A stretch of DNA of 64,000 bases from Trachythela sp. YZ-2020 (GCA_016169945.1 JADLSH010000333.1:1984001-2048000), one strand, 5' to 3'; numbered from the stretch's first letter, positions 21,760 to 34,060 are shown. Notes: generated by a model not told the origin, from the letters alone. A program made the numbers and translations.

Positions 21760-23629
21760 GGACATAGTCCAACTGCCATGGAACCTGTCCTTCATTGTTC
21801 ACATAATCCTTAAAATCTCCTCTTGCTTTGTTGGCCTCAAATGTATATCTATTGCCAGCAATTCTACCAATATTTCTCATTCCCTATGCATCAACTTGTG
21901 TAATGTTTCTCCCAGTCACCTTCAATTATTTCTCCAGTTATATTTTCACTGTCAACAAAGCCAGAGGGTGAATACATAGCATTATCAGTCAATTGCATGT
22001 AGTTGTGTAAACAGACAGTGGCCATCGTATTGGTCTCCTGAATATTCTCCACTTTGCCGACAAAATTCCAAATGAATTTTCAATTGTGCGCCTTGCTCGA
22101 GATAGCCTGTAGTTGAAAACTCTTTGGGATTCCTCCAGATATTTGCCAGAATAAGGCTTCATAAAGCCATGGCTTTAGGGGAAAGATATCATCACCTAAT
22201 AGTACATAAGGTAAGGCAGTTTCTCCACAAATGGCTGGGGATGGTATATTCAACATGGTGGGAAAGTTGTTAAATGCTTGTCCATACTGAGTATTTGATA
22301 AAACAGCTGCATCATTTGCTCCACCATATGCTCCAATGTCAACAAATGAAAAACAGTACTTGGCATCACATATTACAAGCAAAACAATGCTGTGGAAATT
22401 TTTATAATTGTAAATGACAGAGCCAGCATTTTTGGGGCATTCTATCATGATATGTTTGCCATCAATTGCTCCAATACAGTGAGGGAAATTCCAATCTCTT
22501 TCAAATTCATTTGCAATTTCAATCCATTCCTCTGCTGTTGATGGTGCTTTCAAATAATCTTTTCTGAGTGCTGACCAAACTGCCTCCAAAGTTTCCCTCA
22601 GTATGTTGGAGATTGTCGTTTTTCCAATCTGAAATTCAAAGGACTGCGTTTGTTGAGAATCCCCTGTGGCAAGGTATCTTAAAGTAACGAGTAACCCAGG
22701 GGTCTTCTAAACGCAAGGCTTGCACTATAAGGTGCTTGTATTGGGTCGCAATGCTTGTCTATAGGGTCGCGAACTTACACTAGTAAACTTTACAAGACGA
22801 GAGATCAAGTGATAAGATGCACGTATTTACATATGAATATTTCCTTTGAAGATTTTAAATTTATTTTTCACAATTATTATGAGCACTCTCAGCGCTAGAA
22901 ATATATAAAAAACACAAGGGGTAGATATAAGTTTATATATAATATTATAATACCTTTTACTTCATGTAACTCAAACATTATGGCTTAGCACCACTCGGCG
23001 TGGCTTCGTCATACACTCGGAAGCTTTCGGTGAAAAGCCATAATCAGCATAATGTTTTTAATTATCGAAAGTTTTATTTGCATTTGATCATTTTGATGTT
23101 ATGAAAATATATAATTAAAATTTTGGCAGTGTTCAGGGTCGTGGGACACCTATGAAGCTTGGGTTTGGGTCACCGAAAAAAAGGGGTGAAGACCCCTGGA
23201 GTAACCTCTCTGATTCACTTATTATTTTACGTGACCTGCAAGGGTTTCTTGCTATACAAGGTCCAACCAGTGTCAAAAGATGTTCAAATCTCTCTGGGGA
23301 CATTCTTGTAAACCTACAAATTTAAGTTGAGATTCTTTAAAGTATTTATTAATAGAATAATTTTAAGTTTATTATTATAATACTCACTTGTAAAAATATT
23401 CTTGGTCATGTAGTCTCAGTTCTTGTACCAATGTGTGAAAAATACCAAGTTGCTCCCTTTCCTGATATATTTTTCTGACCCAAAACCTATGCTTTCTCCG
23501 TAATTTCTGCTTTTTCTGTCGTTGTCTAAAAACTCCCAATATCCAGAGGAACCAAGCTTCCAATAACAAACGCTCGTTTATTGCTGCCATTTTCAAATTT
23601 TCGCACCACTTTTTTTCCCGCTCTTTCAC
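21760..23629 (-). pseudogene. HARBI1-type (PIF/Harbinger) DDE transposase
   Basis: Exon 1 (23629 to about 23393) encodes a basic N-terminus with RKHRFWVRKIYQEREQLG and LVQELRLHDQEYFYK. A short GT-AG intron follows, and exon 2 opens with FTRMSPERFEHLLTLVGP. The catalytic domain has CIGAIDGKHI (first D), [12 protein letters not shown] (second D) and, after a one-base insertion near 22165, [16 protein letters not shown] (E). The C-terminus runs on to WQLDYVRS near 21760. The coding region is interrupted by a 502-bp hAT MITE at 22697-23198; removing it with one target repeat restores ISESERLLVTLRYLATG. The enzyme is dead through the insertion, the frameshift and later stops. Confidence 0.92.
22697..23198. 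mobile_element. hAT MITE inserted in the HARBI1-type gene
   Basis: The ends are CAGGGGTCTTC and GAAGACCCCTG (11 bp perfect), with the 8-bp target duplication GAGTAACC at 22689-22696 and 23199-23206. Both features are typical of hAT. It has no coding capacity over its 502 bp. Confidence 0.95.
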
Positions 23630-23747
23630 ATCATATACGCCGAAAAAGTGTGAAGATCATAGCGGGAAATGTACGGTCGAGCGAATTCATACGCGCTTGT
23701 AAATTTTTTTTCAGCGATCGTAACGATCATATGGAGACCAGCCTTAA

Positions 23748-25961
23748 GTAGTTTCCTTGTTCAAAACAAGAAACTCTTTTGTTGACAGTTGTCGACAACC
23801 GACAAAACAATGGCTTATTGTCGACAAGTTGCTTCACACACTATAGTCTATAGAGTATAGTCGATAGCAAATAACTGTCGATAACTAAATCTGCAGTCTG
23901 TGGAGGCCTTAACAGAACTTTCTACCATTGTCTATTGTTAACCCATATTTCCTGTCAAAGATTTTTAAAGTACATTGTTTACTTTACTTTGTCTAAGACC
24001 AGATGACTAATGAGCATATAAAAGATAAAAAATCAAACAACAAACATATAATGTAAACCAGTTAACTGGCATTCACAGTAATTCTTGTCCCAAATGAGAA
24101 GCTTCACTCTATCTAAAAAATAATACTTACTTTTTCTTTTATCCTTTTATGTTTTTTCCTCAAAGCATTTAATTATTTTGACTTGGAGAGGAAATTTTCC
24201 TTTAAATCATGTCTCCTTTGAGCAAGCTCTCCCAAAGGAAACCACAGTTTCTGTGACGTCTTGGTGGTTCGACTGGTTGCTCTCCGTTTCTTGCTCTCCA
24301 TGACCAAACAATGGCTAGCTCATTGTATCCAACTGAAAAAAATACGAAAATTTGTTCGAAATTTTCATCGGCTAAATAAAATGATAGAGCCCTTTCAGCC
24401 TTTCAAAGAGCAATAGTGACAACTATATTGTGGTTCTATGGTTTTACTTTTTCGATAAAAAGGTGAAAAGCCAGCAAAAGATTAAAAATATCAACTAACC
24501 TTCTAAAATATACAACATTAACGATCACCATTTTCACAACATTATATGAATTTCCAACGTGAATAATATACCAAACCACATCATCTTGATGTCAAAATGA
24601 AGATGAGAATTCGGGCTTTCTTGTTTCGAGGCGGGAAAACGCTAATACAAGTTACCATCCCTCAAAAAGCGAATATATTATGGCAATATTTGCATTAATT
24701 TTGAAAATTTAATAACCGTGCGTTTTTGGCAAATTAGGACCTGGGCCTAGCAGACGTTTAATTGGCAAAAATTACTGTATAAATTTACCAACGTGAAGAG
24801 TTCCATTAACAATAGCACACTCAGATATCTTGCTTAATACTGTACAGTACATGCCATTTACAATAGTATAGTGTTGTAGTCACAGTTCAATATTTAATAC
24901 TAATTATGATCAGGAATTTTCCATGCAGTTTGTGCATCAAGACAGCACTAGATGGGATAAATTGTCTGGCACTAGATTGTGTGAATTAGTAAGGCACAAA
25001 TGCGCCATTGCAACATAACAGGTTAACCAGAAACAAGAGCACATAATCTGGTCAACCATTGACATGAAATACTTTCCATTTGACAAGTATAATTGCCTGG
25101 TGTTAGACAGAGTAAATTAGTAAGGTGCATTGAGACACATTGCATTATAAAATGTTTTGAACTAACAATTTCCTGCAAGAGCATGTTGTTTGTTTCACAA
25201 ACCCCCTGCCTTGGGACAATTTGTCTTTTGTTGTGGCATGGTGATTTGGTGGAAAATTCCCCGTTGGATATACAATATAATGAATTACTAATTTGCACAT
25301 ATGGCAACAACATTTGGGGATTATTTGTTTCAGACTTTTTAGGTTGTATAAGGCATATATTTAATCGCCCACCTAGACTGAGTAATTTATGCTTTGTTTA
25401 GATACATTTGAATCTTGAAAGATATCTGTATAATCATTTCTGTGGGTTACAATGGTGAAACTTGTTCACAAAATTATGATTTCAGGTTCATTGGAAATTT
25501 TTTTATATTACATATAAAGTCAGCTGAGGTGTTTTGGCTTTAGGGTTAGCTGGTGGGTTAAGATTAGGGTTAGTTGTTAGAAGTTACCCGATCTGAACCG
25601 TTTAATTTAAAAACAGGTAAAATTCTTCTCTTAAGCATAAATTACACTAAACACTATCTGCACTCTGTTATTCCAATTTTTATTACTGATTTAACTTATC
25701 TTTAAAACTGATTTGATGTTAAAGGTTGTATTTAAAGTAATGTTAATATCTGCCTACTATGAGTCACTATATACAAAGACTTTACTTGACGTCAGTGCCA
25801 TTAATTTTCAAGGTTTATAAACAATTGCCAAAATACATTTATACTTTATACTACGAAATTTGGTATGGAATTCCTAGAGATAAATTCAAATTGATGTTTT
25901 AATGTTTCTTTTGGTGTTAAGAAGCGATAGTTCGTTGGTTTTATCAGGGCGTATTAAAACA
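23748..25961. other. Spacer without a supported gene
   Basis: The first 150 bp (GTCGACAAGTTGC, CACACACTATAGTCTATAG) look like the continuation of an older palindromic element into which Harbinger inserted, since related words occur just left of 19995. Dispersed TCTGGYRYTAGA motifs lie at 24960-25120. Otherwise no gene seen. Confidence 0.35.
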
Positions 25962-26400
25962 CGAGGGGTGTATCACTCAAAAAAATCTCGTACACCCCTC
26001 CGAAAAAAATCCCTAAAAATCCTTAAAAATCCTAAAAATCTTTCAAAATCTCTAAAATCCCTCAAAAATCTCTGAAAATCCCTGAAAATCCCTAACAAAT
26101 CCCTGAGTATTTCTACTACTTCATGTAAGGTTATGAACAAATTTCGCGCCAAAACTATTGCTTTTTCAAAAAAAACAAAATGGAGGTTGACGAGGTCTCT
26201 GAAATCCATCCTACTGATCCTAAAAATACTTCAGATGCTGATCCTAATCAAATATGGAATATGTTTCCATCGAATGGAACTTATATAAAGAACATAATGA
26301 AATTCAGCGGCCGTAATGAAATTTTGCCTGGGATTTTCGAAAAAAAATCCCTAGAAAATCCCCAAATCTCGTACACTTATTTTGAGTGATACACCCCTCG
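25962..26400. mobile_element. 439-bp non-autonomous element with 8-bp target duplication
   Basis: Inverted ends CGAGGGGTGTATCACTCAAA and its complement at 26400 are flanked by TTAAAACA on both sides (25954-25961, 26401-26408). A degenerate TCCCTAAAAA repeat fills 26000-26100. From 26180 a 70-codon frame begins MEVDEVSEIHPTDPKNTSD; it is probably the start of the parent element's transposase kept after internal deletion. The 8-bp target suggests hAT or a related superfamily. Confidence 0.85.
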
Positions 26401-26408
26401 TTAAAACA

Positions 26409-26952
26409 CAGGCGGGGAAACGGCAATGGTGCCCCTGATCTATGTGTGATGCGCTCCCCCCCCCGAACATATATTTTGCAATTCCGTCAAAATGGCGGCC
26501 GAATTATGAGTGAGTTGCGTAGCGAAGAAGATTCTTCTTTGACAGAAAATGAGGTTGAAATTCCACAAAATTTAAACTGGATTTACTGATAAAGGTCAAA
26601 CTGTCGGTGTGCCAGAAAGTGAGACAATTGAGTCGAATGCAGCTAGAACTATTTTATCTCGAACTGACAACAACAACTGATTTTTTGAAAGAGATATCAG
26701 CTCGTTATTATATAAATGGGCGATAAACTTTATTTTTGAGTGGTTATTATATAAATGGGCGATAAAATGATCAGGCAGAAAAATTAGGGGGTGGAAAAAA
26801 TAAGCGGGCGGAAAAGAAAGCAGGCAGAGGGCGGCGAAAAATAAAGTGCCTGCAATCATCCTTAATAAAAATTAATTCCGCCCACATTCCACGGCGAAAA
26901 TAATAACCAATCAGAAACAAGCCTGAAATATCACCATGAAGTGGCAACCTAA
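26409..26952. other. Fragmented element debris and a dispersed repeat
   Basis: A frame beginning AAAATGGCGGCCGAATTATG at about 26490 resembles the gene-start remnants in the MITEs at 25962 and 54591. At 26694-26770 the motif GTTATTATATAAATGGGC occurs twice, and the second copy with TTATTTTTGAGTG recurs at 62546-62586, so it belongs to a dispersed family. No intact element was delimited. Confidence 0.45.
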
Positions 26953-27166
26953 AGGCTGGTTCCACAATCCGATTTGTCGGATCTGATTCTACTGAGGCAT
27001 GTGATATACTGTGATATTCCTGAGGCATGTGATATACTGGATTTGCTGACAAGTGTAAGGCGATTGGCTCAAACCCCTGAAAAGGGTAGTTGTTGCCATA
27101 TTGGATGAAATCACATACGTCAGGAGGGGAATTGGATCCAACAAATCGGACCGTGTGAACAAGCCT
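26953..27166. mobile_element. Harbinger-type MITE
   Basis: The ends AGGCTGGTTCCACAATCCGA and (right, inverted) AGGCTTGTTCACACGGTCCG share a TCCGATTTGT core, and TAA lies on both sides. The AGGCTKGT start matches the complete Harbinger element at 19998. A 27-bp internal word with GAGGCATGTGATATACTG is duplicated. At 214 bp it has no gene. Confidence 0.75.
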
Positions 27167-28930
27167 TAAAGTGATTATGAACACAAAATGGGTTTTTATT
27201 GATTCGGATATGGCGTGAAAAGTTAGTAAGTTCTAGATTAGTTTTTGGCTTAGACTTTTAGTTTCAGAGATATAAAGGCTCAAACAGGCAAATTTTGCCA
27301 TTTTCTGAAAAAAAGCAGCGCGACCAAAATATCACCAAGGGGCCTGGATCCCAGGAACCCAACTTTGATAAACAACTAAGAAATATATGGCGAAGATATC
27401 GATATTTTGTCTAAATGATGTTTCGTTTGTGCGTGATCTTACACAGAAAGTACCAACAGTAATATATCTAGCTATCTGACACCTTTTTTGGATGATAAAT
27501 CACCTATTGCGGCTTTAAACTGATAGAAAAGAGGGCACCGAAACTCCTTGATCTGAGACATTTGGTGGCAAATACATGCCATAGTTATCGACCTATAAAC
27601 AAAGACAAATGTACAACATAGGACAGGAATCAACATACAGGTAAGCTGTGATTTTAACAAATGCAATGATGTCTATTCGCACGTATGAACTTTGGATATT
27701 TAAATATTTAAGTTGAATCGTGTCACCTAAATGTGCATATTATTTGCTTAGTATACAATGTAATTGAAGCCAGTATGGATGAAAGGTTCTGCGCGACAGG
27801 TCTGCGCCGACATCGTATAGCAGTGTTTGTTGACGTACAAATCGATCGTTGACCAGTGCTTTACCACTGCTGTTATAGAAGAATATCACTTGAAACCTTA
27901 TCACATATGTTTAATGGAAATTAATAGGCCATTCTACTTTTAGACTTCAACCTACTTTATATGTGGACTTTGAGTGTCTTGTATTATCCTACACATGTGG
28001 TCAATGTCACATGTTTTATATGACAGTGAGATACTGATGATATATGTTTAATTGATACATGTATTTGGCACAAAGTTGATCACCAAGTGCTGCACTGTCC
28101 CACTAGTGGAACCACTTTAACCCGAGTATCAGGCATTTCTGCGGTTAGGCCTTGGTCCCTAAGCCACCTATGCTGAAGAACCTTAGGGAGGCTAACAGAA
28201 AATTCCCTATATAGAGAGATACACTTCAACATTCTATAAGCCCATTAAACTATTTGTTTATGATTTCATCTAGATTATCAGTGAAGTAAACTGGAACCAT
28301 CAGTGAAAGATGAATTAACATTTTTAATTAAATATTTATTAAACATCTTTATCAATATATGTTGCAGTGTGACTCTATTGTCTCTTGGGGGCAAGTTCAC
28401 TTTTAATAGCTCAGCCCCTTGATCGATTGGATTGGCTTAACCCATTAATTGGCAAATTTTACTCACCAGTGGTAGAGTACTGCCAATTAATGGAGGAACT
28501 CATACTCCCACTATGGAGGAACTTTACCCATCTGGAAGGAGAGATTCCACTTCTAAAATGTGCAAGGACATCTGGTAGGGGAGGGGGTCAACATCCATTT
28601 TCCTCCATGGGGAGGAAGTCAGTTTACCTGCACAGAGAAGCACCTTTCCAAGTTACTTAAATCAGCTATGTGGGCATGCCAAGAAAGTTGATGTGTGTAC
28701 ACTATGAGTATAGCAAACATCACTCTCACACCAGACATCTTACATATAATGTGAAACTTGAAGCATGTTTGCTCTGCCCACACAGACAAAGCTACTGTAA
28801 TAGAAAGTATGAAGTTTTGCAGATCACATACTGGCCTTATGGCTTATTAAATTAGATATGTTTCCTGCACTAAAACATTCTCAAAAGATTAATATTATTC
28901 TAAGCCTATTTATGTGGCAATTAATGTTTA
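27167..28930. other. Spacer without a supported gene
   Basis: No coding signal recognised. Around 28490-28640 a palindromic GGAGGAACT/CTCCATGGGGAGGAAG segment resembles the small element at 21488. The right end passes into the Penelope 3' flank. Confidence 0.35.
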
Positions 28931-29176
28931 GTGTCGTCACAATAATTCCATATATATATATATCTACGTGTAGGTTTAGGTCTACGAAACGCAAAGAGTG
29001 CTCGACAACATATAGTTAGAGCAAATTATAGATTTTCGCTTACGTCAAAACTTGTCTGCAACACGCTTATATGCTTCCTGCCGGGGCGTGGGGGTGTGTG
29101 TGGTAGACAATGTGTGCATGCATGGCTTTGTTTGCATTGTTTACGCGAAATTTGTTACAATGACGACATCGTGAAA

Positions 29177-30625
29177 TTATTTCAGCTCTTGTTGAGTAAA
29201 CAATCCTTTTTTTTTTCCTTTAAAAATACAAAATTTTTCTTCTAAACATAAATTGCATCGTTTTGATCCTCTCGTATACGAAATAGAATGTTTTAAAATT
29301 TGCCAATTAATACTGAAATCCTTATTGTTTTCTTTCAATGTCCAAATATATTTCGAAAGTTCCGTGTCATTTGCATGCTTTTTATGCTGAAAAGATTTAG
29401 TGTGGTTGGCCAATCGCTCTTTGAATGTGGTTGCAGTCATGCCAATGTAATTTTTGATCGTGTTTGTGTTGCTTATTGTGACTGTTGCTTTGTATACTAT
29501 GTCCCTAGTCTACTATGCATTGTTTTTGAAGCGGGCAAATGGTGTTTTTTCTACAACTGCAATTGGTAGTGTCCCTCTCCTGTGGCTTGTTATTTCTAGA
29601 TATGCGTGCATTGTGTTTAGTGATTACTGACTTAATATTGTTCATGTTAAAAATTTTATGTAGCTTGTGGTGCGGTGGAAAATGCTTGTCAATTAGACTA
29701 AGGAAATTACGTCCCATGTTTGTGCTAACACTCGTGCTAAATGGTGGGTTGAACCAAATGATGTTGCGTTGCCTATTCCTGCGTTGTTTTTGCGGTGTGT
29801 GCTGAGTGTTGCTATGCCTAAGTGCGTTCTGATATATGGGTGCAGATTCCTGAAAAGTTTGCTCATCTGATGAAAGAAGTGCGATGCGTTTGTTAATTGA
29901 TGCAGGTAGTTGCCTTGTGATGCTCGGTGGGTGATTAGAGTGCATATTTATGTATAGTGGATCGTCATTGGGCTTCCTATAGGGCCTATGTTTTCCATTG
30001 TTAAGGTCGAAAGTTACATCTAAAAAGTTTACTATGCGTAAATTTGATTCGGCGGTAATTTTTAGGTCGAACTGCTCGAAAATTTGGTGGAGATCTTTTC
30101 TTGTTTTTTTATCCATGAAATTCCGGTATTGAAAAGGAGAGATTTTCTAGCTTGTTTTATTATTGAAATATCGTTTTCAGGTATAGTAGCCAAATTTGAA
30201 GCCCAAGATAAAGCTTGGTCCAATAGTTTTTCAGAAATAGATGGGTAGAAATCGACAATGTCAAACAAAATAAAACTGTCTGTCCTTATCTTTTATATTG
30301 CCAAACCACTGAATAACTTGTTTTGTATTCCTCCATTGATTTAAATTCAGTTTTTCTCTCAAATTGGAATTAATTTTGTCCAAAATAACTTTGTAACTTT
30401 GCTTATTTTTCCGGATTCGCTTTTAGCGGGATTAATTAATCGGCATTTTGGATTGTTTTCGAAATTTTCTTTGTGATCTTTTAAAGATATAAATGCTTCA
30501 CGTTTTTTCATTTTTTCAATTCTGTCGCCGATTCCTAAATTGTTTGAAATGTTTTTTTAGTTCTGAATCAATTTCATCTATAGTGTCCTCGGATCCATGC
30601 TTATGTGTTTTTGTGATGTTGTAAA
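29177..30625 (-). pseudogene. Penelope-like reverse transcriptase with GIY-YIG domain
   Basis: In order: TKTHKHGSEDTIDEIDSEL, then [20 protein letters not shown] (fingers motif), NPAKSE, and MFDIVDFYPSISEKLL with the first catalytic aspartate. At about 30115 the sequence jumps from GISWIKKQ directly to KDLHQIFEQFDLKITAES, so the block carrying the YxDD catalytic motif is gone. After NFLDVTFDLNNGKHRPYRKP comes a cysteine cluster (CSCRKNTICPLQKQC), and then the endonuclease with NYIGMTATTFKERLANH. The stop is at 29177. Frameshifts also occur. The copy cannot reverse-transcribe. The Penelope assignment is secure from the RT plus GIY-YIG order. Confidence 0.88.
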
Positions 30626-30627
30626 AA

Positions 30628-30680
30628 TGAAAAAATGAAAAAACGCGAATCTTTAAAAGATCACAAAGAAAATTTCGAAA
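30628..30680 (+). repeat. Inverted scrap of the Penelope element at its 5' junction
   Basis: These 53 bases are the reverse complement of 30457-30520 with a 10-bp deletion. The same RT-coding words (GATCACAAAGAAAATTTCG) thus appear on the opposite strand immediately upstream of the element, a typical end rearrangement of Penelope insertions. Confidence 0.85.
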
Positions 30681-30683
30681 GCA

Positions 30684-33600
30684 GCAACTGTTGACGACTA
30701 TTGCAGAGCGTGTTAGTGCTCTCTCAAAAACAAATACGGTTCTCTGGGGTCGTTTGTCAACGTATTTAAGCCAACAAATAGAGCGGAGTTCAAAGGTCTT
30801 GTTTTGGCTAGTGTTACAACTACTAAACATCTTGTGCTGTTGACTCCAGGAAAAAGTCTGTCAAGAAAAGCAAAGCAAATTTCGGCAGAGGCAGACAACA
30901 GTGTTGAAACACCTACAGAACAGGCATCCTGTATCAAGGAGACGGATTTTATCTTCTTATGCAGATGATAAAGAAACTGATGAACATTGAACATTGAAGA
31001 CGTTGTTGAGAGAACGAAACGACAAGGGTGGATCATGCGGAAAAAATATCAATATTGACCAGTCAAATAATTAAAGATTTATCAGCATTCCACTACCGTG
31101 TTTCAACAGTGCTGTGTCACAGTGGTGTGTCATTTGAAGAAGCAGTCCTGCTCAATAAGCTGGGAATATGCATGTCTCCCCAGAGAATGATCAACCTCCA
31201 GAGGGAGATGGGAAAGGAACACGATGCAAAACTGCCGGTGTGGAAGAGAGAGGTGTAGCAAAATGAGTCTGCTTGTTTGTTGTTACACGAGATAATATCA
31301 AAGCAACTGCCGCAGTTAGGAGAGGATGACATGGAACTAAATCGCACAGTAGACATAAAGGAGGAATCACTGCAACAATACAAGTTGTACAATAAGGAAA
31401 TATTCAGTTAATGTTTGTCAGTTATTACACCTATTCAGGCAACTGAGGATGTTTTACAGGCAGCACTGGATGTGCTTAAAGGACAAGAAGTCCCTTATTA
31501 CAAGTGAGTATATTTACATGGTTGGTTTCTACTCAGTAAAAAATTCACAAATTGAACTATTCTTTGCCAATTACAGCAAACGTGAAGTAAGCATTCCAGG
31601 GGGAGTGGTAAATGCTCATTGGGCCCAAGGTTTTTACATAAGTTCATAATGCCACACCCTTACCCCAAGTATTTACAGGATATGCCCCCCCCCTCCCGGA
31701 TAAATTGGGACATTCTCTTAGAAATATCACAAATCAAAATAGTGGTAACAAATCATCTGCCTGAATGTATAGTATGTTTAAATAAATTGGATAACAGGCA
31801 TTTTGGGTTTTGATTTTACAGGATTGTTGGTGATAATCTAGACTTGAGTGCAAAGCAAATCCCACCTTAACCAGTCCATCCACTGCACCCACCAGTATGG
31901 CATTAGAGATAGAGCTGTGGATCGCACATTGGAAGCAAGCCAAAGGCAGAAGCCAGTTAAGAACGTCCAGCTTTCAAGCCTACTTCCAGATGAGGCCACT
32001 TGTTTACGACTGCAAAAGTGTTGGGCTGTGCTGGTAAGCCAAGTTGTTACAACATACCTTAAAGAATTTCAGTCCCTCAACAAACATGTATTACTGCACA
32101 TTCCTCACAAATACTCTGCTCAAATGGCACAGAAGTCTGAAATTGTAAGTAATGTTGCTTCACAACTAATACCATACAAGTATACAGATTTTTCAGGAAT
32201 CCTCCACACCCACTCTAAAGAGCAAAATATGACAATATATGTATAGTACTGTATGGTGTATTAAAAGGGTGTAATTTGAATAACATCACATTGAAACACA
32301 GTACTCATGCATAGATACTTCTCTGTTACAGTGTTTCCTAGATTTGGAGTTTGTTAATGCAAACATATCTGGGGAAATGGCACAGCTCATGATCTCCAAC
32401 CAAGGGAGATATGTACCAACAATTGTTAATGATACAGGGAATAAACAGATAAATAGTCCAGTTGATATGCATAGTGATAAACGTTTTGAAGAACGAGGAA
32501 GGAACGTTCAGTGGACTTACAGAGTTGGATAAGTTGGAGGGTATTAGTACAGAATTTGCTGATTGGCATGCCAACTTCACATTGTACAACGTAATAAATG
32601 AATTGGTCTATAATTATGGTGGGGGAATATTTCTCCATTCAATTTTTTAAAATTTAAATAGTAGCAACACCCCCTGCCCCACCCAAAGGGAGAAAAAGTT
32701 TGACAATAATCACCTTGTGTATTAGAAAATTTATTTTGTAACACCCCACCTATTAATATTGCATCATATACTTGGATGCAATTAAAAGAAGGTAAAAATT
32801 TTAAGATTCTTGGCATATACTTTTGAAAATGATGTGCAATTGTAATAAAAATACATACAAAGGCTTATATTTACCAATTAACTTAATTGTATGTACAGTA
32901 GTTTTAAATTCAACTGCAAATTTCATCCTAATTGGAAAAAAAAGTACAAAACGTTTTTTGTAAAGCAATATGCAAATATTGCAATATCTTCTTTTCTTTG
33001 TACACTATAGATTGAATTTAAAAATAAGCTGATACTGAACTTAAGTAAAACTCGATCAATGATTATAGGCAGTGATAGAAAATTATGCAATGTATCTCCG
33101 ATGTCCATTTCCGTCAGTAATACTGAAATCTCCAACGCTAGCAATTTCAAGTACTTAGGTGTTACCATAACTGCCAATTTTACCTGGTCAGAACATATGA
33201 ATCGTGTTTTGTCTAAAATCAATCAACGCTTAGGTTTACTTCGTAGGATAAAACACTTGCTACCACTTAATGCACAAATCCTTTTTTATAACAGTCTCGT
33301 ACTCCCAATCTTCGACTATGCGGATATTGTGTGGGGAGACAAAAACAATACAATGCTAATGAAGAATCTCCAAGTACTGCAGAATAAGGCAACCGACGCG
33401 CTAAACACTCTGATCTGGATCACTCTAGAGCAACAAAGATTGTATCATAGGTGCTTATTGGTTTTTAAATGTATAAATAATCTAACCTCGCATGAGTTTG
33501 AATTTTTAACCAACAGTGAGGTACACAACTATAATACACGAAACAAAGACAATTTAAGGCTGCCCAGGGTGTCAAGGAATTGGGCGAAACAAAGATTGGA

Positions 33601-34060
33601 ATATCAGGCCGTATCAGAGTGGAACAACTTGAACAGACAGATAAAACTTTCGAACAGTATTTCAACATTTAGGAGTAACTTTTTAACTAATTTTGAAATT
33701 TTTGTATATGATATCGTTAGTATTTTCCTAGTTATGTAGTTTGCATGTATTCCTTTGTTTGTAACTTTGTAATTGAGTTCAGGACCTTTCTGAAAATCAC
33801 TTTGTGAGAAAGCTTCCTGGAAATAAATATTATTATTAATTTGATCGATTTGTCAAACACAGCTCTGCGGGTGAATTAGGCACAACACGCTCAAGTCTAA
33901 ACAGAACAGGGAAGACAACTGCTGCTCAAGTACAATGAGTACAAAGAGTTCCACGACAGATAGGTGGAGGCCCACATATGTGCTGCATTTATGGAAATGT
34001 CAGCACATATGTGCTGCATTTATGGAAATGTCAGTAATGGTTACCTTGGAATGTGAGTAT
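30684..34060 (+). pseudogene. DUF6589-like gene, N-terminal and middle part
   Basis: Exon-like pieces in order: KPTNRAEFKGLVLASVTTTK (about 30770), DHAEKISILTSQIIKDLSAF (31031), then DVLKGQEVPYYK. A GT-AG intron (31504-31821) joins it in phase to IVGDNLDL, the most recognisable block of DUF6589 proteins. Then GIRDRAVDRTLEASQRQKPV and HIPHKYSAQMAQKSEI, a second intron (about 32146-32331), LDLEFVNANISGEMAQLM and GISTEFADWHANFTLYN. Past a LINE insertion the protein resumes as FVKHSSAGELGTTRSSLNRT and EAHICAAFMEMS. Several one-base shifts and stops break it, and 30 bp near 33972-34031 are duplicated in tandem. DUF6589 has no proven function; its copy number and neighbours suggest a mobile-element origin (inference). 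The C-terminal part may be the one at 62.3 kb. Confidence 0.65.
33010..33838 (+). pseudogene. CR1-type LINE, 3' end (5'-truncated)
   Basis: An open frame of 226 codons reads NLSKTRSMIIGSDRKL, then FKYLGVTITANFTWSEHMNR and LFYNSLVLPIFDYADIVWGD. It ends with LPRVSRNWAKQRLEYQAVSE. This is the thumb and C-terminal region after the RT palm of CR1/L2-like LINEs; the palm and endonuclease are missing. The tail is AAATAAATATTATTATTA, a short-repeat end typical of the clade. DUF6589-like sequence can be read on both sides, so it may sit inside that gene or its intron. Confidence 0.8.

Larger units (their letters stand above)
19998..23744. mobile_element. PIF/Harbinger transposon, nearly complete
   Basis: Inverted ends AGGCTGGTTTCCATATGATC (19998) and its counterpart ending at 23744 differ by one base in 29. 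TAA is present on both sides (19995-19997 and 23745-23747), the 3-bp target duplication typical of this superfamily. Inside are the two genes expected: a MADF/BESS DNA-binding protein on the plus strand and a HARBI1-type nuclease on the minus strand, converging. In this superfamily the MADF/Myb-like partner brings the transposase to the element ends. Both genes are broken, and the element holds a hammerhead hairpin, a small palindromic element and a hAT MITE. Confidence 0.95.
28940..30680 (-). mobile_element. Penelope-like retroelement, internally deleted
   Basis: The minus-strand element has its 3' flank at 28940-29176, reverse transcriptase and GIY-YIG frames at 29177-30625, and a 53-bp inverted scrap of its own sequence at the 5' junction. 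A similar 3' flank lies at 52300-52520. In both places a TTGTCTGCAAC / GTTGCAGACAA word and TCGCTTAC / GTAAGCGA sit at the flank, but in opposite orientation, as expected for the inverted terminal parts of Penelope insertions. The 5' end abuts the DUF6589-like gene. Confidence 0.8.
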
